From Orthonyx spaldingii (Eukaryota; Chordata; Aves; Passeriformes; Orthonychidae), in NCBI GenBank assembly GCA_013397795.1, contig VZTJ01001761.1, positions 932,749-996,748 on the forward strand: 64,000 nt of DNA. The letters are read 5' to 3'. Both the position numbers and the translations under genes were made by a program. Every line of letters starts with the position of its first letter. Position 1 is the first letter of the stretch. The notes beneath the pieces were generated by a model that ran no database searches, was not told the DNA's origin, and was given only the letters and a program-made list of their open reading frames with translations. This document shows positions 47,485 through 61,200 of this stretch, piece after piece.

Positions 47485-47600
47485 TTCTGTTAATGGTGAG
47501 CTGCTATGTTAATTAGTTAATCATTTAATTGTTTCTAGTAGCCGTTTCTACTAGTGCAAGGTAAAGAGAGATAGATCTAGCTATGCATATTTATTTATAA
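47485..47600. promoter_or_regulatory. Homeodomain-site cluster with a palindrome; candidate enhancer
   Basis: At 47509-47531 three to four TAAT/ATTA cores follow one another (TTAATTAGTTAA, then TTTAATTG). Just after, CTAGTAG (47535-47541) and its reverse complement CTACTAG (47548-47554) form a 7-bp inverted repeat with a 6-base spacer. AT-rich ATGCATATTTATTTATAAAT follows. Such clusters are usual in developmental enhancers, but AT-rich DNA makes TAAT cores common by chance. Confidence 0.22.
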
Positions 47601-50600
47601 ATCTGGAAGGGAGGAGGGTTTATACCTGGATGTATGTTTCTAATTGGATGCATTTTCTAAGAACCTGATTTACACAGAAAAGATATTGACAACAGACTTT
47701 AAGCTTTTTCCTTTTGGGAGCTCAAAATCACTAATTACTCTTCAATCCTGCCTCTTGATTTCTTTATTTTTATTGGCCTTCTTTTTGGAAGAGAACATAA
47801 AATAACTCAAGTATGCTGTGCTTTAGTGGTTCTAACTGATTATAGTTCTGCACTTAATTAATGAGAAATTATGGTAAATAACTCTTACTGTTCAGCATTC
47901 ATTGGAAAAAAGAAACCTGGAGATAATGGAGGCCAGATGAGAGAGAGAGAGGAAGAGAGAACTGAAACTCTGAGAAGTGGCTTGGTGGGACAGCTGCTTT
48001 CCCAGAAGCCATGTTCTATAACCCCATATAAGCTTCTTACAGAGTATTTATTTGGGAAGTAGAAAATTTTAAAAGGAAAAGTCTGCACTGAGGAAGTTAA
48101 AGTCTGATCTGACATCCCTATTGTGTGTAACAGCCTCACCTTTTAGTCTCTAAAGTTTGGCTGATTTTTCGCGCTGTTTTGCAAACAGGTAGCTTGAATT
48201 TGTGGTGGCAGGGGAATTCCTGTGGAGTCCAGGTGATCCCCATGGGTTGTGGGATTCCTGATGAGGGGATACAGAGTAGCTGTATGCTAAAGAAGCACCA
48301 AAACATCAGTATGTAGCTAACAATTTTTATAGATTGTAGGTAGAGGAGTAACGTTAGGTTTTAAAAGATATCTAAAGTACCTCAGTTATTTCCTGGTGCT
48401 GAACAGTTCTATAGCATCACAGCACATGATGCACTTTGGGTGTTGCAAGAAAAAAATGCCATCAGCAAAGCACACTCCACGTTCCTTTAGTGTTTTAAAT
48501 GTCACCACCGGGTTTTTTCATGAGGTTCTATTGAACTGAGCTGTCTGTGAACAGCAAAGGTAATTAAGCTATCCCTGATGTGTAGTCAGGCTCCAGAGAT
48601 ATGCTACATTCAATAAGTTCACAGTGCATTCTTGCAGTAAATGAAGCAAGATTTCTGGAGTCTACCTGCCCAAAAAGTGCATTATGCATTGCCAGCTAGC
48701 TCTCCCAGCCAGATTTAAGCTGTTCCTGCACTGCTGTGTTTGTCTTACTTGTGACTTTATCGCTTTACAGAGTAAATTGCAGATGTCTGAAGTTTACAAA
48801 CCTCCCAAATGCCTGTTGAGAAAATTTAGGATAGAAACCAACATGAGCGGGCAGTTTAGGAGTTCACTCCTGTTATATCATTGAATAAAACCAATTTGAT
48901 GTCTTTAATGAAATGAGGCAGTCTGAAGGCAGAGAATAGCTCATGTTTACCCTGTGGGAGCACTGGATAAACTCTCTGTTCCCAAATTCAGGGTACAAAT
49001 TGTTTTGCTGCTAAGGGTCAAGAAGAAAATACCCTCTTTCCCCCCTCTCCATATCCTGCAGGATGCTATAGAACAATTAAGTTCATTGAGGTTGGGGGGG
49101 CAGGATTAATCCTCTCACGGAAACATCTGGAATTGGTAAATATCTGAGGTAGGAGACCCTCTTAGAACAGAATATGAAGGATTTCCACAATGGAACAAAC
49201 CAGCTTTTATTCTTTCCTTTCTCCTGCTCTCAGCTCTTTGTTAAGTGACAGATTTTAAGACCTGAAACATAGAAAAAGTGTGTCTGTGCTTAAGGGGGAG
49301 ATAGGAAGGAAGAACTTCAGCCAAAATGAACATTATAGGCCAGACAGAGGATATGCTTATTCAGGATGGGATGAAAGAAGAAAATACCTCTCACGACATG
49401 AGAGCATTTGAACTTTGAGATACCTGGAAATAGCAGTGGTAATGGCAAGATACAGGGGAAGTTTCTTCTAGAGAGTAGAAAAGCAGGGGAAGGATGGAAG
49501 GGGCTGGTTTGTCTCAGAAGGACATTTCCCCAAACACAAGTTAAGAATCATGAATCAGTGGTAGACACTTGCTGCTGACTTGGAACTAACACTTCTTTTT
49601 GCCTTTGTTTCTCTGTCATGGTTTTCAAAATGCCTGTAACAGATATATGTTCAAAAGTGCTGTTTTTCTGTAGACCCTCATATTTCCTGGCTGAGAAGTC
49701 ACTTCAGAGCAGAAAACCTGAAACTTCCTGAGTCTCAGGCAAAGTGGAGCCATATATGACGAACTCCTCTGCAACTGTAATTTTACATGGCTTATTTGGC
49801 TTGTGCTTATTCTGATTTCTGCGTGGTTTTCTGGTGAGTCCAAACAGAAGAGGCTGATGCTGTGCTAACACTCTGTTCCAGGAGAGAGGAATCACTCTTT
49901 GTAGAGATACATCAACATGATAATTTTTCTGCAAGGAAATGATTTGTCTTGATGTTTTTGCATCGAGGCTAAGTGGGAGGAAGCAAACCGAGTCTGTCTC
50001 AGCTGATGTTTTGAACTGGCTGAGACCTGCCTACCAGACGTAGGGAATTTATTAAATGTGACTTGTGTGGTATATACTACACTATTAAGCTTCCTGCCTA
50101 TCTCCTGCCAAAAGCAATTTCAATTACAGCACTTTATTTCAAGGACTTCTCCCACCCCAACCTTCTCTTCAATGTATCTGTACTCAACAGTGGTATTATT
50201 TTGTAAATTTATGTGTGTGTTTAGCACAAACTAAACCAGAACTGGCTGTGCTCTGTGAGAAGTGAGAGTTCTCTTTAGGCATCTACTAAAATCCTTTTTT
50301 CCCCCCAAGAAGTTATGAATTTTTTTTCTGCTGAAAACTCACAGTATGTTGGATCAGTGATAAATTGACTTAATTTACTCTAGATTTGTTAAATAAGATT
50401 TTATTTCTACTGAAATCATAATGTTGGACGCAACCTGATTCTTTCTAAATTACCCTGTTCTCAAACTTCTATCAGCATGTTTAATATAAATTGCTATTAT
50501 CAAATTAAGACGTTACAATTTAAGAGTGTCTAAAACGTTTTGGGTTTTTTTTTTTCCTGTCATATGTAAAGTAAATATTATGACAGCTGTCTTACTGCAG

Positions 50601-53600
50601 ATGTCTTCATAATCCTCCTGGTAGGATTTCATATTAATGAGATTTTTTTCTGCCTATAGGTTTGATTTCATGGATGCAGGGCTGCTGCTGGGTCCCTGCA
50701 CTTACCACTATTTGCGTGAGCACAGCACCAGCCTATAAATGTGCTCCTCTGTCTGGGAGCTGACTCAGGCCAGGACTAGAAAGTTGTTGTGTGTCTTCAA
50801 AAGACTGTGAGGACACAAACACAGTCATCTCATGGGTATCTGAACAATTAGAGCATCTGAGACTCTGCATAAGGCAGAAAACACAGCCCCAGCTGGCCCA
50901 GGGATTTCTGTTTGATTTTTGACGTGGCTTTTGTGAGTCACTTAGGCCAAATTTCCACCTCAGATGTTTGTCTGTGTGAGACGTGGATGTGAGACTTGAA
51001 AGTCACCTGAGACTGTGTTCTCTTTCTTTCTCCTAGAAACTTTGCTTGAAGCATTCAAAGAGAGAAAAATAATTCTCCAAAGGGTTTTCTGATCCTCCAG
51101 AGACTGATTGGTGTGATACCAAGAAAGAGCAGTTATCTGTAGTTACTCCTTATAAATTCAGGAGAGGGTGAAGTCAATTCTCTGTTTAATAGTAATTTTA
51201 TTTAATATTGCAGTTGTGTGCTCTTTTTTTTTTTTTTTTTGATGCCTGTAAAAAGTGCTATAAAAATTGAAGAGTATTTGATATTCTCAGAGATACTACA
51301 AGATGTACGGAAACAATTTCTCTGTTTCCAGGTTTTAGATGTGAGGGAGACTCAGGTATCCTCTCTTAAGAAAATCGGACATTTCAAAACCACTGAAGGA
51401 TCAGGAAAGGACTTCAGAATAGAGCAAGCAAAAATGAAAGAATACAGCAGCTATTTCAAAACTGCAGCCAAAAATAAATTCCCATCAGAAGTATCCAACG
51501 TAGTTGGCCTCAATCTGTGGGGCAAGGAAGGATGCTGAGAACTAAAACCTACAGCAGCTGAAAACCAGAAGTAGCTGATAAAGCACAGTTCTTAGCTGTG
51601 GTTTGCTACGATGCTTTAACCCCCCAAAAAAGCTGACCCAACAAGCTAAAATTCCATCTACAATCTTTTCACATTACCACTAACACTTTAGCTAATAATT
51701 AGGAATTCCTCTGGTTTTCACTGTCGCTGTATGAATCATTTGGTTTAAATGTGGGTACCTTAAGTGAGTCTGAATGATTCTGCTGGAATCAGCAGATTAA
51801 GTAGACCATTTAATCTTCTCAGCTGCATTTACCTGGCTAGAGGAAACGTGGCACAGACATTTTGAATGTTAATGGGAAACTTGTAAAGATGAAGGTTCTT
51901 CTTACTTTTGTGCAGGTCAGCAGAATGAATGGCACAATTCAGATCACCTGAAAAAATGAAAACATCTTGGAAAGTGTCAAAAGTGAAAAAAACCCCCAGT
52001 ATTGAAATGGATAAACATGTGAAGGATTTAAGTGAAATGGGTACAGAATTTGCTTTGGGTCTAGGGTTGAGCAACTAATGGGACCTGTACAAGGAAATCA
52101 GCTGAAAATGGGGAGATGAATCAAGACTGGGAAAGCTAATTTTAAATAGACAGTTGGTCTGTAATATCTCCATTTCCCCCACCCTTTTACTGAATATGTG
52201 GTCATTGGTCAACCAGCATTTCTAATGAGTATACATTGCACACTTTAAAGAATCAGTTGTGAGGCACAAATAAAGAAAAATAATGTGAATGGACCCTAAT
52301 GGTAAAATATGTAATACTCATAACTACCAAGTGTTGAAAATCCCACTGCTTTTCCATTGGTAACAAAATAGGTGAGGTAACTATATCAAATAGCTAAATG
52401 TGGGATGCATTGAATTTCTATTTAAGTATCTCCTTTGAAATAGTTGCTATTTTTTCTCTTAATTGAAGAAAAAAAAGAACTTGGCCTGCTTAATTTCTGA
52501 GAGGTCCCTTTGAATGTTACATTTCCCAACATATTTGTGTTTTGATGATTTTTTTAAAATTATTTGCTTGAATGGTTCATTTCTGAACTTTTCTTTTAGC
52601 TCTTAGTCCATGCAAGTGCTGCAGTGCCATTTTCCTGTCTCCCTGGCCCCCGGGCTCAGCAGCATCTGTAGGTCAGCTGAGTTTTGTGCAGATTGGTGAG
52701 GAATTGCTGTAGACAGCAGAGTTTTGTGTGGAAGGAAACGCTGCAACTGCTTTATGGGAGCAGATTACATTTCTCACCTGAGGGGCTACCAGTGGTTAAA
52801 TTGGTTCCGTCGAGCTGTCTGTGGGCTCAGAGCCCTGCATTTGTTCAAAGTGCTCTTAACCAAAACCAGCATTTAACTTCCTTGCTTACTGGAAGACTTT
52901 GAGCCCATCTGCTCTAAATGAATCTTTAGGTATCGTTGTTAAAATATCGGCAAGGGATATCACACAAGACTGGAGTGCCTTGCTCTGATTTCTGTGAAAA
53001 CACAGACAAGGAAATATTCCCTGCCCCAAAGAAATGAAATAGGTAAGAAAAGCAAACAGAAGCATCTGGAAGGGAATGAACTTGGTTGCAGTCACACAAT
53101 GAACAAATCCTTGGCAGACCTCAAGGTCTCTTGAATTTTGTGTGGTTGATTTTTTTTTTTTTAATAAATGCAAGAGTGATTTGAAATGGTATCCACAATG
53201 TCAGAAATCCCCTTTTCATCTCTTGTTATTGGTCCCTAGCTGGAAATACCCTTTCTGTCATATGAAGTGATCTCACTGACCTGCTGCAGTCCACAATCCC
53301 TATCATCTGCCCCTCCTCCTCCTTCACCTACCCTGTGACCTAGGAAAGATGTGAAAGAACAGAGCATTTGTTATCTTGCATCAACAGTTGTTTATCAGAG
53401 GCAAATGAAGTCCAAAGTGAGGAAAAAGGGAGATATTTTGCAGTAGCCTAATTTATAGAGAGGGTAGCTTTTTTTTTTTTGAAGACCAGGGATTTGGTCA
53501 ATTGTTTTTAATAATGAACAGATTGAGCTATCAATCCGTTTACCTAACGTCACAGATTGGTAAGAGGAATAGAAGCAGTGGAGACCACAGACATACTGGG

Positions 53601-53889
53601 TTTTTATATTTCTTTTTCATCTGGTTTCCAGTTAGTTTTTCTGCATATTTGTTTCCTCACCATCTTCCTGTCTCCCATGGTGGTATTTTGAATTGCTGCT
53701 GTAAACCTTTATGTAGGAGGTCTCCACCAAGGCAACTGAGTGAAGCTGTAGAAGAAGTGCCACCAGCTCTCCTTTCTGATGGGACACACAGATCCCTCTG
53801 CTTCCAACCCAGGTTCCTTCCCCTCTCTTTCATACCTGGCACTTTATCTCCTCCAATTCTGTGGAAAAATAATAGTACTGACAGAAATG
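47601..53889. other. Non-coding stretch
   Basis: No gene is recognised. It holds poly-T runs at 51224-51240 (17 T) and 53468-53480, and a T run near 53151-53161. The plus frame just after the 51224 T run (to 51538) has no recognisable domain and begins with translated poly-T. Confidence 0.6.
51224..51240. repeat. Poly-T run
   Basis: Seventeen consecutive T. No adjacent retrogene or element body is recognised, so it is called as a simple mononucleotide run rather than the tail of a minus-strand insertion. Confidence 0.8.
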
Positions 53890-53927
53890 CACACACATAC
53901 ACACATATACACATATATATATATGTG
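53890..53927. repeat. CA/TA compound microsatellite
   Basis: Alternating ACACAC, ATAC and then ATATATATATATGTG. It is a compound dinucleotide repeat in non-coding DNA. Frames crossing it gain His/Thr/Tyr/Ile runs by composition. Confidence 0.85.
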
Positions 53928-56900
53928 TAAAGATTTGGGCAATATATACACAAATAAACTTAGATTTAAAAAGCATTTTACTTTCGAGTGATTAGATCCC
54001 TGTTTCAAAAGGCACTTTGGGGTCTCATTCATGCAGAAAGTCATGAGAAACCACCATGGTCTGAAATGACAGCAGTCACTGGCAAAGCTCAAGGCAGGAG
54101 TGTGGATTCAGGGCCTGAATTCATGTCCACACACCATGAAACCAGTCCTGCAGGGTGTAGTCATGATAGTCCCCATACTGAGGTGTTCTGTCACACCAGC
54201 TGATTGGTTCTGCCTGGTTTACAAATAATCTTTCTTTGGTAAAATGACCTGCTTTTTCTACTTTAATATGATGCTCCATCTGCAGCAGTGGATTCATTCA
54301 GGCATTGTAAAATTTGTAAGTGACCATTTTCAAATTTAGTAGCACCTTGAGGTCTAAGTTAGGGTCAAAGTCCCATTATATCAGGCACTGTAAAAACTCA
54401 CAGGAGCTTTTCCTTGACAGGAAATTGCTCTTATCTAAGTATTCAAGAAAAGCCAAATTTAGGAGGTGAAATAGTGGTGCAGAGAAGAAAATAATTTGCC
54501 AAAGTCATGTTGCAAGACAATAGAAAAGATAAGAAATTAAACCATAGTCCTGATTCAGTGTCTTACCCAGAACCACTGTTGTGTTTCATAACTAAACAGT
54601 AAGGCTTAAAATTATATTTAGTGGAAGACAAGGAATAAAGTAGAACTGTACATCTTACATCACCTTTCTGCTTTTTGTGGTGCTCTGGACTTTTATTTCC
54701 TGCTGTTTGCCTAATATTTGGGCACAGTGTTGACTTGAGGAACGTGGACTTTTATTCTGCCCCCGTTATGGGCTTTGAAATCTTCCTATCCTTTCCAGCA
54801 TGGAGATTTTTGATTGCCTATTTTGTGCCTGACTGTGACCCTTCTGACCAGAGGAGGTCATTTAGGCTCCCTGCCCCTGTTGCTCTTGGGCAGGGTATTT
54901 TTCACCTTGCTTTTTGTGTTGCCTTGTATGGATGGTGCTTTATACTGCAACACCTCCACTCTGAGCCAGCTGCTGGTCCTTTACCTTGTTCTGTGCAAGG
55001 GTCTGTGCTCAGAGAATGATTTTTTTTTCTTGCAAGTTTATCTCCTCTTGCTGTCTGCACGCCTTTCCCTGGGTTGGATCTTGCCTGTCTGCTTTACAAA
55101 CCAGAACCTCTCCTGTTGGCTGGAGTAAGTGAGCCACAAATGTGCCTTTAATTAAGAAACTTTTAACAACTCCAAGTTATGTGTTGATGTGTGAGCTCTT
55201 GGGTCAATAACATGAGCATGCAGCACATATTTTGCTGCTTAACTTCTAGTCCAAGGACTCTATTCTGTCACAGGAGTCACAGCAGTTCATGGCTGGCTTT
55301 GTGTTAACTCCTGGCAAGAGTCTGTGTCTTCTATGTCCTTTCTTCCCAACAAGACAGCAAAAGCTCCACCTTTCTCTTCTCTACGCTGCTCCCTGTGAAT
55401 AGGTTTGTGGGCTTCATTGTTGTTACTCTTGTTGCAGTGCTTGAGCCGATTTGTAGACTCAGAAATGTAAATGCTGCTTCCTTTGCCTGTTTAATCATAA
55501 ATTCTGTTCTGGTGTGTGTTCTGCCTGGCTGACCATTGGTGCTGTGCTTCTCGTGCATTTATTAGTGAATCACGAAGGAGTCACAGTCCCTGAAACTACA
55601 TTCATTCCTTGCCAGGGACATTATTTGCAGAGATGCTGCAGGTTCTGCTCCTCTCCATTTAAGCACACACACAAGCTGCTTTCTTGGCCTCTTCCATCAA
55701 ACTGTTCCATTTAGGGCTTTGCAGTTTTACAAGACAGCAGGAAAAATGAAAAGATCCTGGTGAGTGGAGCCCTTCCTTGCTGTTTTCTGTAGCTCCTTCC
55801 TCGCTAAAACAGAAGAAGGGCTGAAACAACACAGGAATGAATTAATGTGGGAGAGATGGCAAAAAGAGGAGCAGGACTACAAAGCAGAGAGTTCCATGCA
55901 ATGCAATGTGAAGATTTTCAAGGTAACAACATTGATAATGGTTGAATTAGGAACTGAAGGATTTAGGAAGAAAAATTCCTTGGTAGAAGATCAGGATTTC
56001 CCTGTGTATTCTGTTTCTTGTCCTGGATGACAAGTGCTTAACATAGATAACACAAGAAGGAAATCCCTATTTTCTCCTTTATCTACAATTAGACATGCTG
56101 TATGTCACTTACAAGCACCTTCCAAGCAACTAAAGCAAACCAAACCACTTTGTGATTTCTCCTCTCTTTAAATGCAGATTTTTTTGGTTCAGATAGAGTA
56201 GGGTGATACAGACATGTCCACGAGCACTGTCCTTACACCTTGTGAACCTGAGGTCTTTTTTGCAAGAAAGAAGCTCTGGAGATAGATTGTCTTGCTTCCA
56301 GCTCATGGACTCAACTATGCTGATTTTTCCACTGATGGCATTTTAGGTTCTTCTCCTGATACACACATTTTGATACTTGCATGACATCTGCTAGTACAGA
56401 AAGCCAGGTGTGGTGTGACAAAGATAAGGACTATGTTTCTTGGCAAGTTATATAATCCTAAAATCTGTCATAGGGACATAAAGTATTGGAGTTTAAAGAT
56501 GAAGTACATATTGTAAGTCTAGAGTAGACATTTGCTTTTATTTAGAATAAGTGTTTGGATGTTTTCACAAAATGGCTGGAATTATAGGTGTTCTGTTAAA
56601 CCCTTCAGCTTTCCCACTTAGTTGCTTCATGAAATTCCCCAAAGTTTTCCCATCACATACCACAGTGGGCTTTTCTATGGCAGCTCTGTTGTGCCACATT
56701 TTTCCTCAGACAAACAAAGTCTTTGGGAAATGGCATCCAAGCAGGATGCAGGGAAATAGGAGATCTCTGTAGCTTCTCTGCCTGGTATAACCCAAACCCT
56801 AGGCTTCATTACTGCCCCTTTGAAGAAATGTAAGAGAAGCAGTTGCTAAAATTGCCAAGCAAACCCAAAGTGTAATTGCCGCGACGTTGGACTGTGCCGG

Positions 56901-58079
56901 TGGTGAAGACAAGTGTGTTCTGAGACTGGACGTGTGCTCTTGCATGGATTAGGGAATCAGTGCAAATGATGGCGTGCTTTCACACACTGGAAGGAGAGGG
57001 AGCTCTATAAAAAGCAGACAAGCCCAAACACCAGGGTGAAGTCTGGGCTTTGAGGGCTAAGTGAGGTGAGGGGGCAGCTGAGGTTCTCAGCTTGCAGCAG
57101 CCGCAGCAGTGGCGCATTAACGAAACGTTTTGCTCGTGTGTTGTGCTGGCTGTGCCAGGCTCTGCAGCTCCTGCTGGCTCCCCAGAACAGCAGAGATGCC
57201 TCCCTGGCACTGCCTTGGCACCAGCCAGGCTCCCAGCATCACTGAGGGGCAGGAGCAAGGGGCGTCCAGGCAGCAGTCCAAGAGGATGCAGCTTTCCTAG
57301 TTCAGGGTATGTATGATCTTAGAAGGAAATAGAAAAGTCTGCTTTGTTTGCTGTCCTTTTTCCCTTTCCTTTTTTTTTTTTTTTTAATATGTGTAATATA
57401 CATCTTCTTTTGAATCAGTCCCAAATGATGGTGTTTAGCCTTTTCGTGTCGTGCCCACCTGCTATTTTTCAGACATTTCAGAAAATTGCTGGTTTCACAA
57501 TAGGATTGCAACATATGTCAGAGGGACAGGGACATTTGGACAAAATTGGCGAGGGAGGAAAACATAAATGCATCCAGAGCTGTTATTTCATGTTAATATG
57601 CAGATGTTTTTTATTGCATAAAGACATGAGGAACCATGTGGAACTTGCTCTCCTCACTCCTTTTTTGTCCCAGTCCTATTCCCCAGTTTTGCATTACGTC
57701 TGATTGTTGCATCTTCTTGTGACCAAGAGTGTTTATTATCCTTGAGGCACCATCTGTTTGCTTTGTGCCTGTCTGAAGCACCACCATGGGACCTGGCACA
57801 CACGGCCCCTGAATGCTCTGATGACACACATTAATCCCTGATGAATAGGGAAGTTCTGCACTTCCTTGATACTCCTGGATTCAGAGTGTGAATAAAACAA
57901 GCTCTTAAACGCTCTGCAGTCAATGGGAATTGGTGCTGGTTTGGAAACGTAGGTGAAGATTGCAACAAGGCGTGTGTGTTGTTACAGAAGGTTTCTGTTT
58001 GGAGTGTATTTGGAAGGAGTGTGTTTTCTCTTGTAATGCAGTGTGAAGACACAATTCTTACTGCTCATTTCGGCTGAGT
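53928..58079. other. Non-coding stretch
   Basis: No gene is recognised. A GC-richer patch at 56880-57300 contains several CG dinucleotides but is too sparse for a CpG island. A T run lies near 57370-57385. The frames at 54675-55128 overlap in two phases, hydrophobic by T-rich composition. Confidence 0.55.
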
Positions 58080-58250
58080 TACAATCTGACCCAGCTGTCT
58101 TCGAGCTGCAGCTGAATTAACTCCTGAGTCAGTTATAATCCACTTTTGAAGTGTGATAGGAATCCCATTTTCCCTGACTCATTTTTAGCCCATTGTCAGT
58201 AATTCAACATGATCTTCAATAAAGATATGACAAACTCAATTTTTCCCCAT
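58080..58250. promoter_or_regulatory. Candidate regulatory element with two AP-1 cores and a palindrome
   Basis: TGAGTCA (58125-58131) and TGACTCA (58175-58181) lie exactly 50 bases apart and flank CACTTTTGAAGTG (58141-58153), a 5-bp inverted repeat around TTG. The segment has no coding signal or repeat. It resembles a short enhancer; conservation is untested. Confidence 0.22.
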
Positions 58251-61200
58251 TATAATTGCCTTTTAAAGCAATAACATTTTTCTCAGACCATATTTCTTGG
58301 TTTGTTTTGCATAGCCCAAAATTCAAAACCACAAAAGAAGAATCAGCAATATTTAGGTCTTTTGGAGTCCACGCTTTTTGTGGCTGTGTATGTCAACATC
58401 CTTTTCTACAAAGCAGTAGAACAGAGATGAAGCATATCCAAAAATCAGGCTTATCAAAAATCTCTCTAATATTTAAAGAGGAAAAAAAATTTTTTAAAAC
58501 CACGTGTTCTGAATCAAAGCTGAATACTGTTTGCTCCAAGCTTTCCATTTTCTTTCAAAAAAACCCCAGCTCCGAACTTAAGACATAAAAAGGGTGAAAC
58601 ATCATTGTGAATGTCTGTAGAAAGAAAAAATAGGACACCACTTGAGGGCAGCAAATGCTCAGCTTCACTCTGACAATATAGCAAAGTATCACGAGGCAGG
58701 AGACTGTACTTTTATTTTCCATTCATTTATCTTGTAATTTTTGACTTGTCTTACAAAGAGCGTTGTTTCCAAATAACTGCACAGATAGAAAGAAAATATA
58801 CAGATTTTTTTTTTTTTTAATTGCTGCAAAAAATAAAAGAGGGAAATTTTGTTCCGGGTTTTTATTTTTGCTTGGAATTCAGCAAACATATGAAGATGCA
58901 TGAAAGTTTTTTGAAGGTGGCAGAGAAGGGGTCCAGCAGCAGAAGCTCATTTTCACCAAATATGTCCTAGGAATTTTACATGCCATTTGTGCAAAGTCTT
59001 CACACTAGAAAATACAGAAAAAACATATGAACTTGAAAAAAAAGTTCTGTATAAATGATAATGTGAGATCATGTAACTTTCAGATACCTAAAGAATGAAG
59101 ACAGTGTCAAAATACACATTTGAGATGTCAGATTAAATCTGCACAAGAGCCTTGAATCCTAGCACAGACTAAATTCTTACAGAACTTGATTTCACAACCC
59201 TATCTTTTCCCAAAAAATGCTCCGTTTTAAAATTCAGCAAAATGATAAAACACAATCCATCATCTGGAGCTAAATTTATGCCTTTGTACTCCCTTAACAG
59301 TTTTAGAATTTAGATGCCAAGTAGAGATCTTTACCAATTAGGGTGACAGACTGATCAGCCAGGAGGTTATTTGGGAACTCGATGGAGAAGCCCATGGGGT
59401 TTTTTTGTGATTCATGGCGATGATGGAGAAGTACAGGTTTCAGTTTAGTTTTTTACTTTCTTCCAAGTGCCATCTTTCCTCAGCTGACTCATTTTGCACC
59501 TTTTCTTGTACCAGTTGCTGCCTTCTGTGTACAGATCTTTTGTCCTCATGGAATGTTTCCATTTCTCTGCTCTGCAGTTTGAACTGCTCCCCCTCAGCCC
59601 CTCGCTTCCCCATCCTCTCTTTTTCCATGTCAGCTGGAGTTCTCCTCCCCCTCGCTGAAGCACCAGGATGGGAGCAACCAGAGCGCATCAGAAATCACTT
59701 TCACCTCCTCTTCTCAGTGCTGCAGCATCCCCAGCTCTTGGAAGATGTCAGGGCAGGGATGTCCTGCTCAGCCGTGACTGTGCATGAGTATTTTGGGACC
59801 TCGGAGTCTTGTACAGCACAACCTGAGCAGATTTTTCACAGGGGCTGCAAATATCAGCAGTGTTTTCACCCACATTTTTGCTAAACTTTAATTTCTGGTC
59901 AAAAGCACGGCGTTGCTGGAGTTCTAGTTTTATGGTGGCATTTATTTTAATGTTAGTGAAAAAGTGAAGTCAATTTACCATTTTCAGAAACGAGTGAAAC
60001 GCATAAGCCAACTAAAAATATATCTGCATACAGAAATAAAATTCAAATTCAATGCTTAATGCAATTCAGCACCATAATAGGCAATTTCAGTTCATGTGAA
60101 CCAAGTTGATGAGATTTAATTGAAGGCAGGCTTATGTAATTGAAAATGTAAAAGGTGTCTTACCTGTAGCTATTGCCATTGGTGTTACCTCTGCTCTGTT
60201 TCTCTTGTCTGAGGTCATATTTTCCTGTGGATGCACAGGAATTTTGAAAGGGGTTAAGTGTCTCTGTTTCACAGATGTAAACCCACCACTCAGAAACACT
60301 GCTGGTCGGAGTTTTCAAGATTTGGCACCGCTTTTACATTTTTAAATTTTCAGCTTTTTTTAATCCAATCTGTGAGAAAGAAACTGTCTTTTCCACAGTG
60401 CCTTTACATTGTCCCTCCCACTGAAACTGGGGCTCACAGACCACTCTTTTAAAAATCAGGGTTTATTTGTTTCAGATGAAGTCTGCAGAAGGTGGCCATT
60501 AGAGAAATGCTGCTTTTTTATCTTGTCTTGCACAGGAAATCTGTTTCAGAGCCAGAAATACAGATTGAATCTCAGGACTTCTACACCTTTGGTTCAGCAG
60601 CAAGACCATCTGTCACTTCTAATTCCTGCTATGAAAAAGATGATCTAGTTATCTTTGATGGAATGGTTCTGAATATGCAAGCTACATTCTTCTCCTTTTC
60701 CCCAATTAGATTTTCCTCCCCTCCTACATATTGAAATCTCTATTTGAAGGTTCAGCCTTGGATAAAGCTAAAGCCCAAAAGAACGATGCCTTTTTAATCA
60801 CTGGCTCCCCACTGGATTTGATATAAACTTGCAAACCATGCTGACTCCTCTCACCAAAGCAATCTTGACTTGGTTCCAAAAGGGAGAGAAAACAGGTGAA
60901 TTCCTTGTCACTTTAGATTTCAGTAAGGATATGCAGAACTTTTGCTCCTTTTTAAGGCTGATATATGTTTTGGACGGTAGAAGATTTATAAGGAGGGGCT
61001 GGATATTTTTTCAGGCATGTCTACATCTTAACCAGCATCTGCATATCATTCCAAGGTTACTTTTAAGTCTTCTGGATTCTCACTCAGCCTTGTTTGACTC
61101 TCGAAGGAAAAGCACTCTTTCTCATGGGACCACTAAATCAGGACGAGATTCTCTTTCATAACGAGGAAAAAAATTCTTTTTTTTTCCTTTGGAGAAAACC

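Noticed and set aside
59440..59884. 156-codon plus frame and charged minus frame as a gene
   Set aside because: They overlap on opposite strands, have no recognised domain, and show no clear splice or promoter context.
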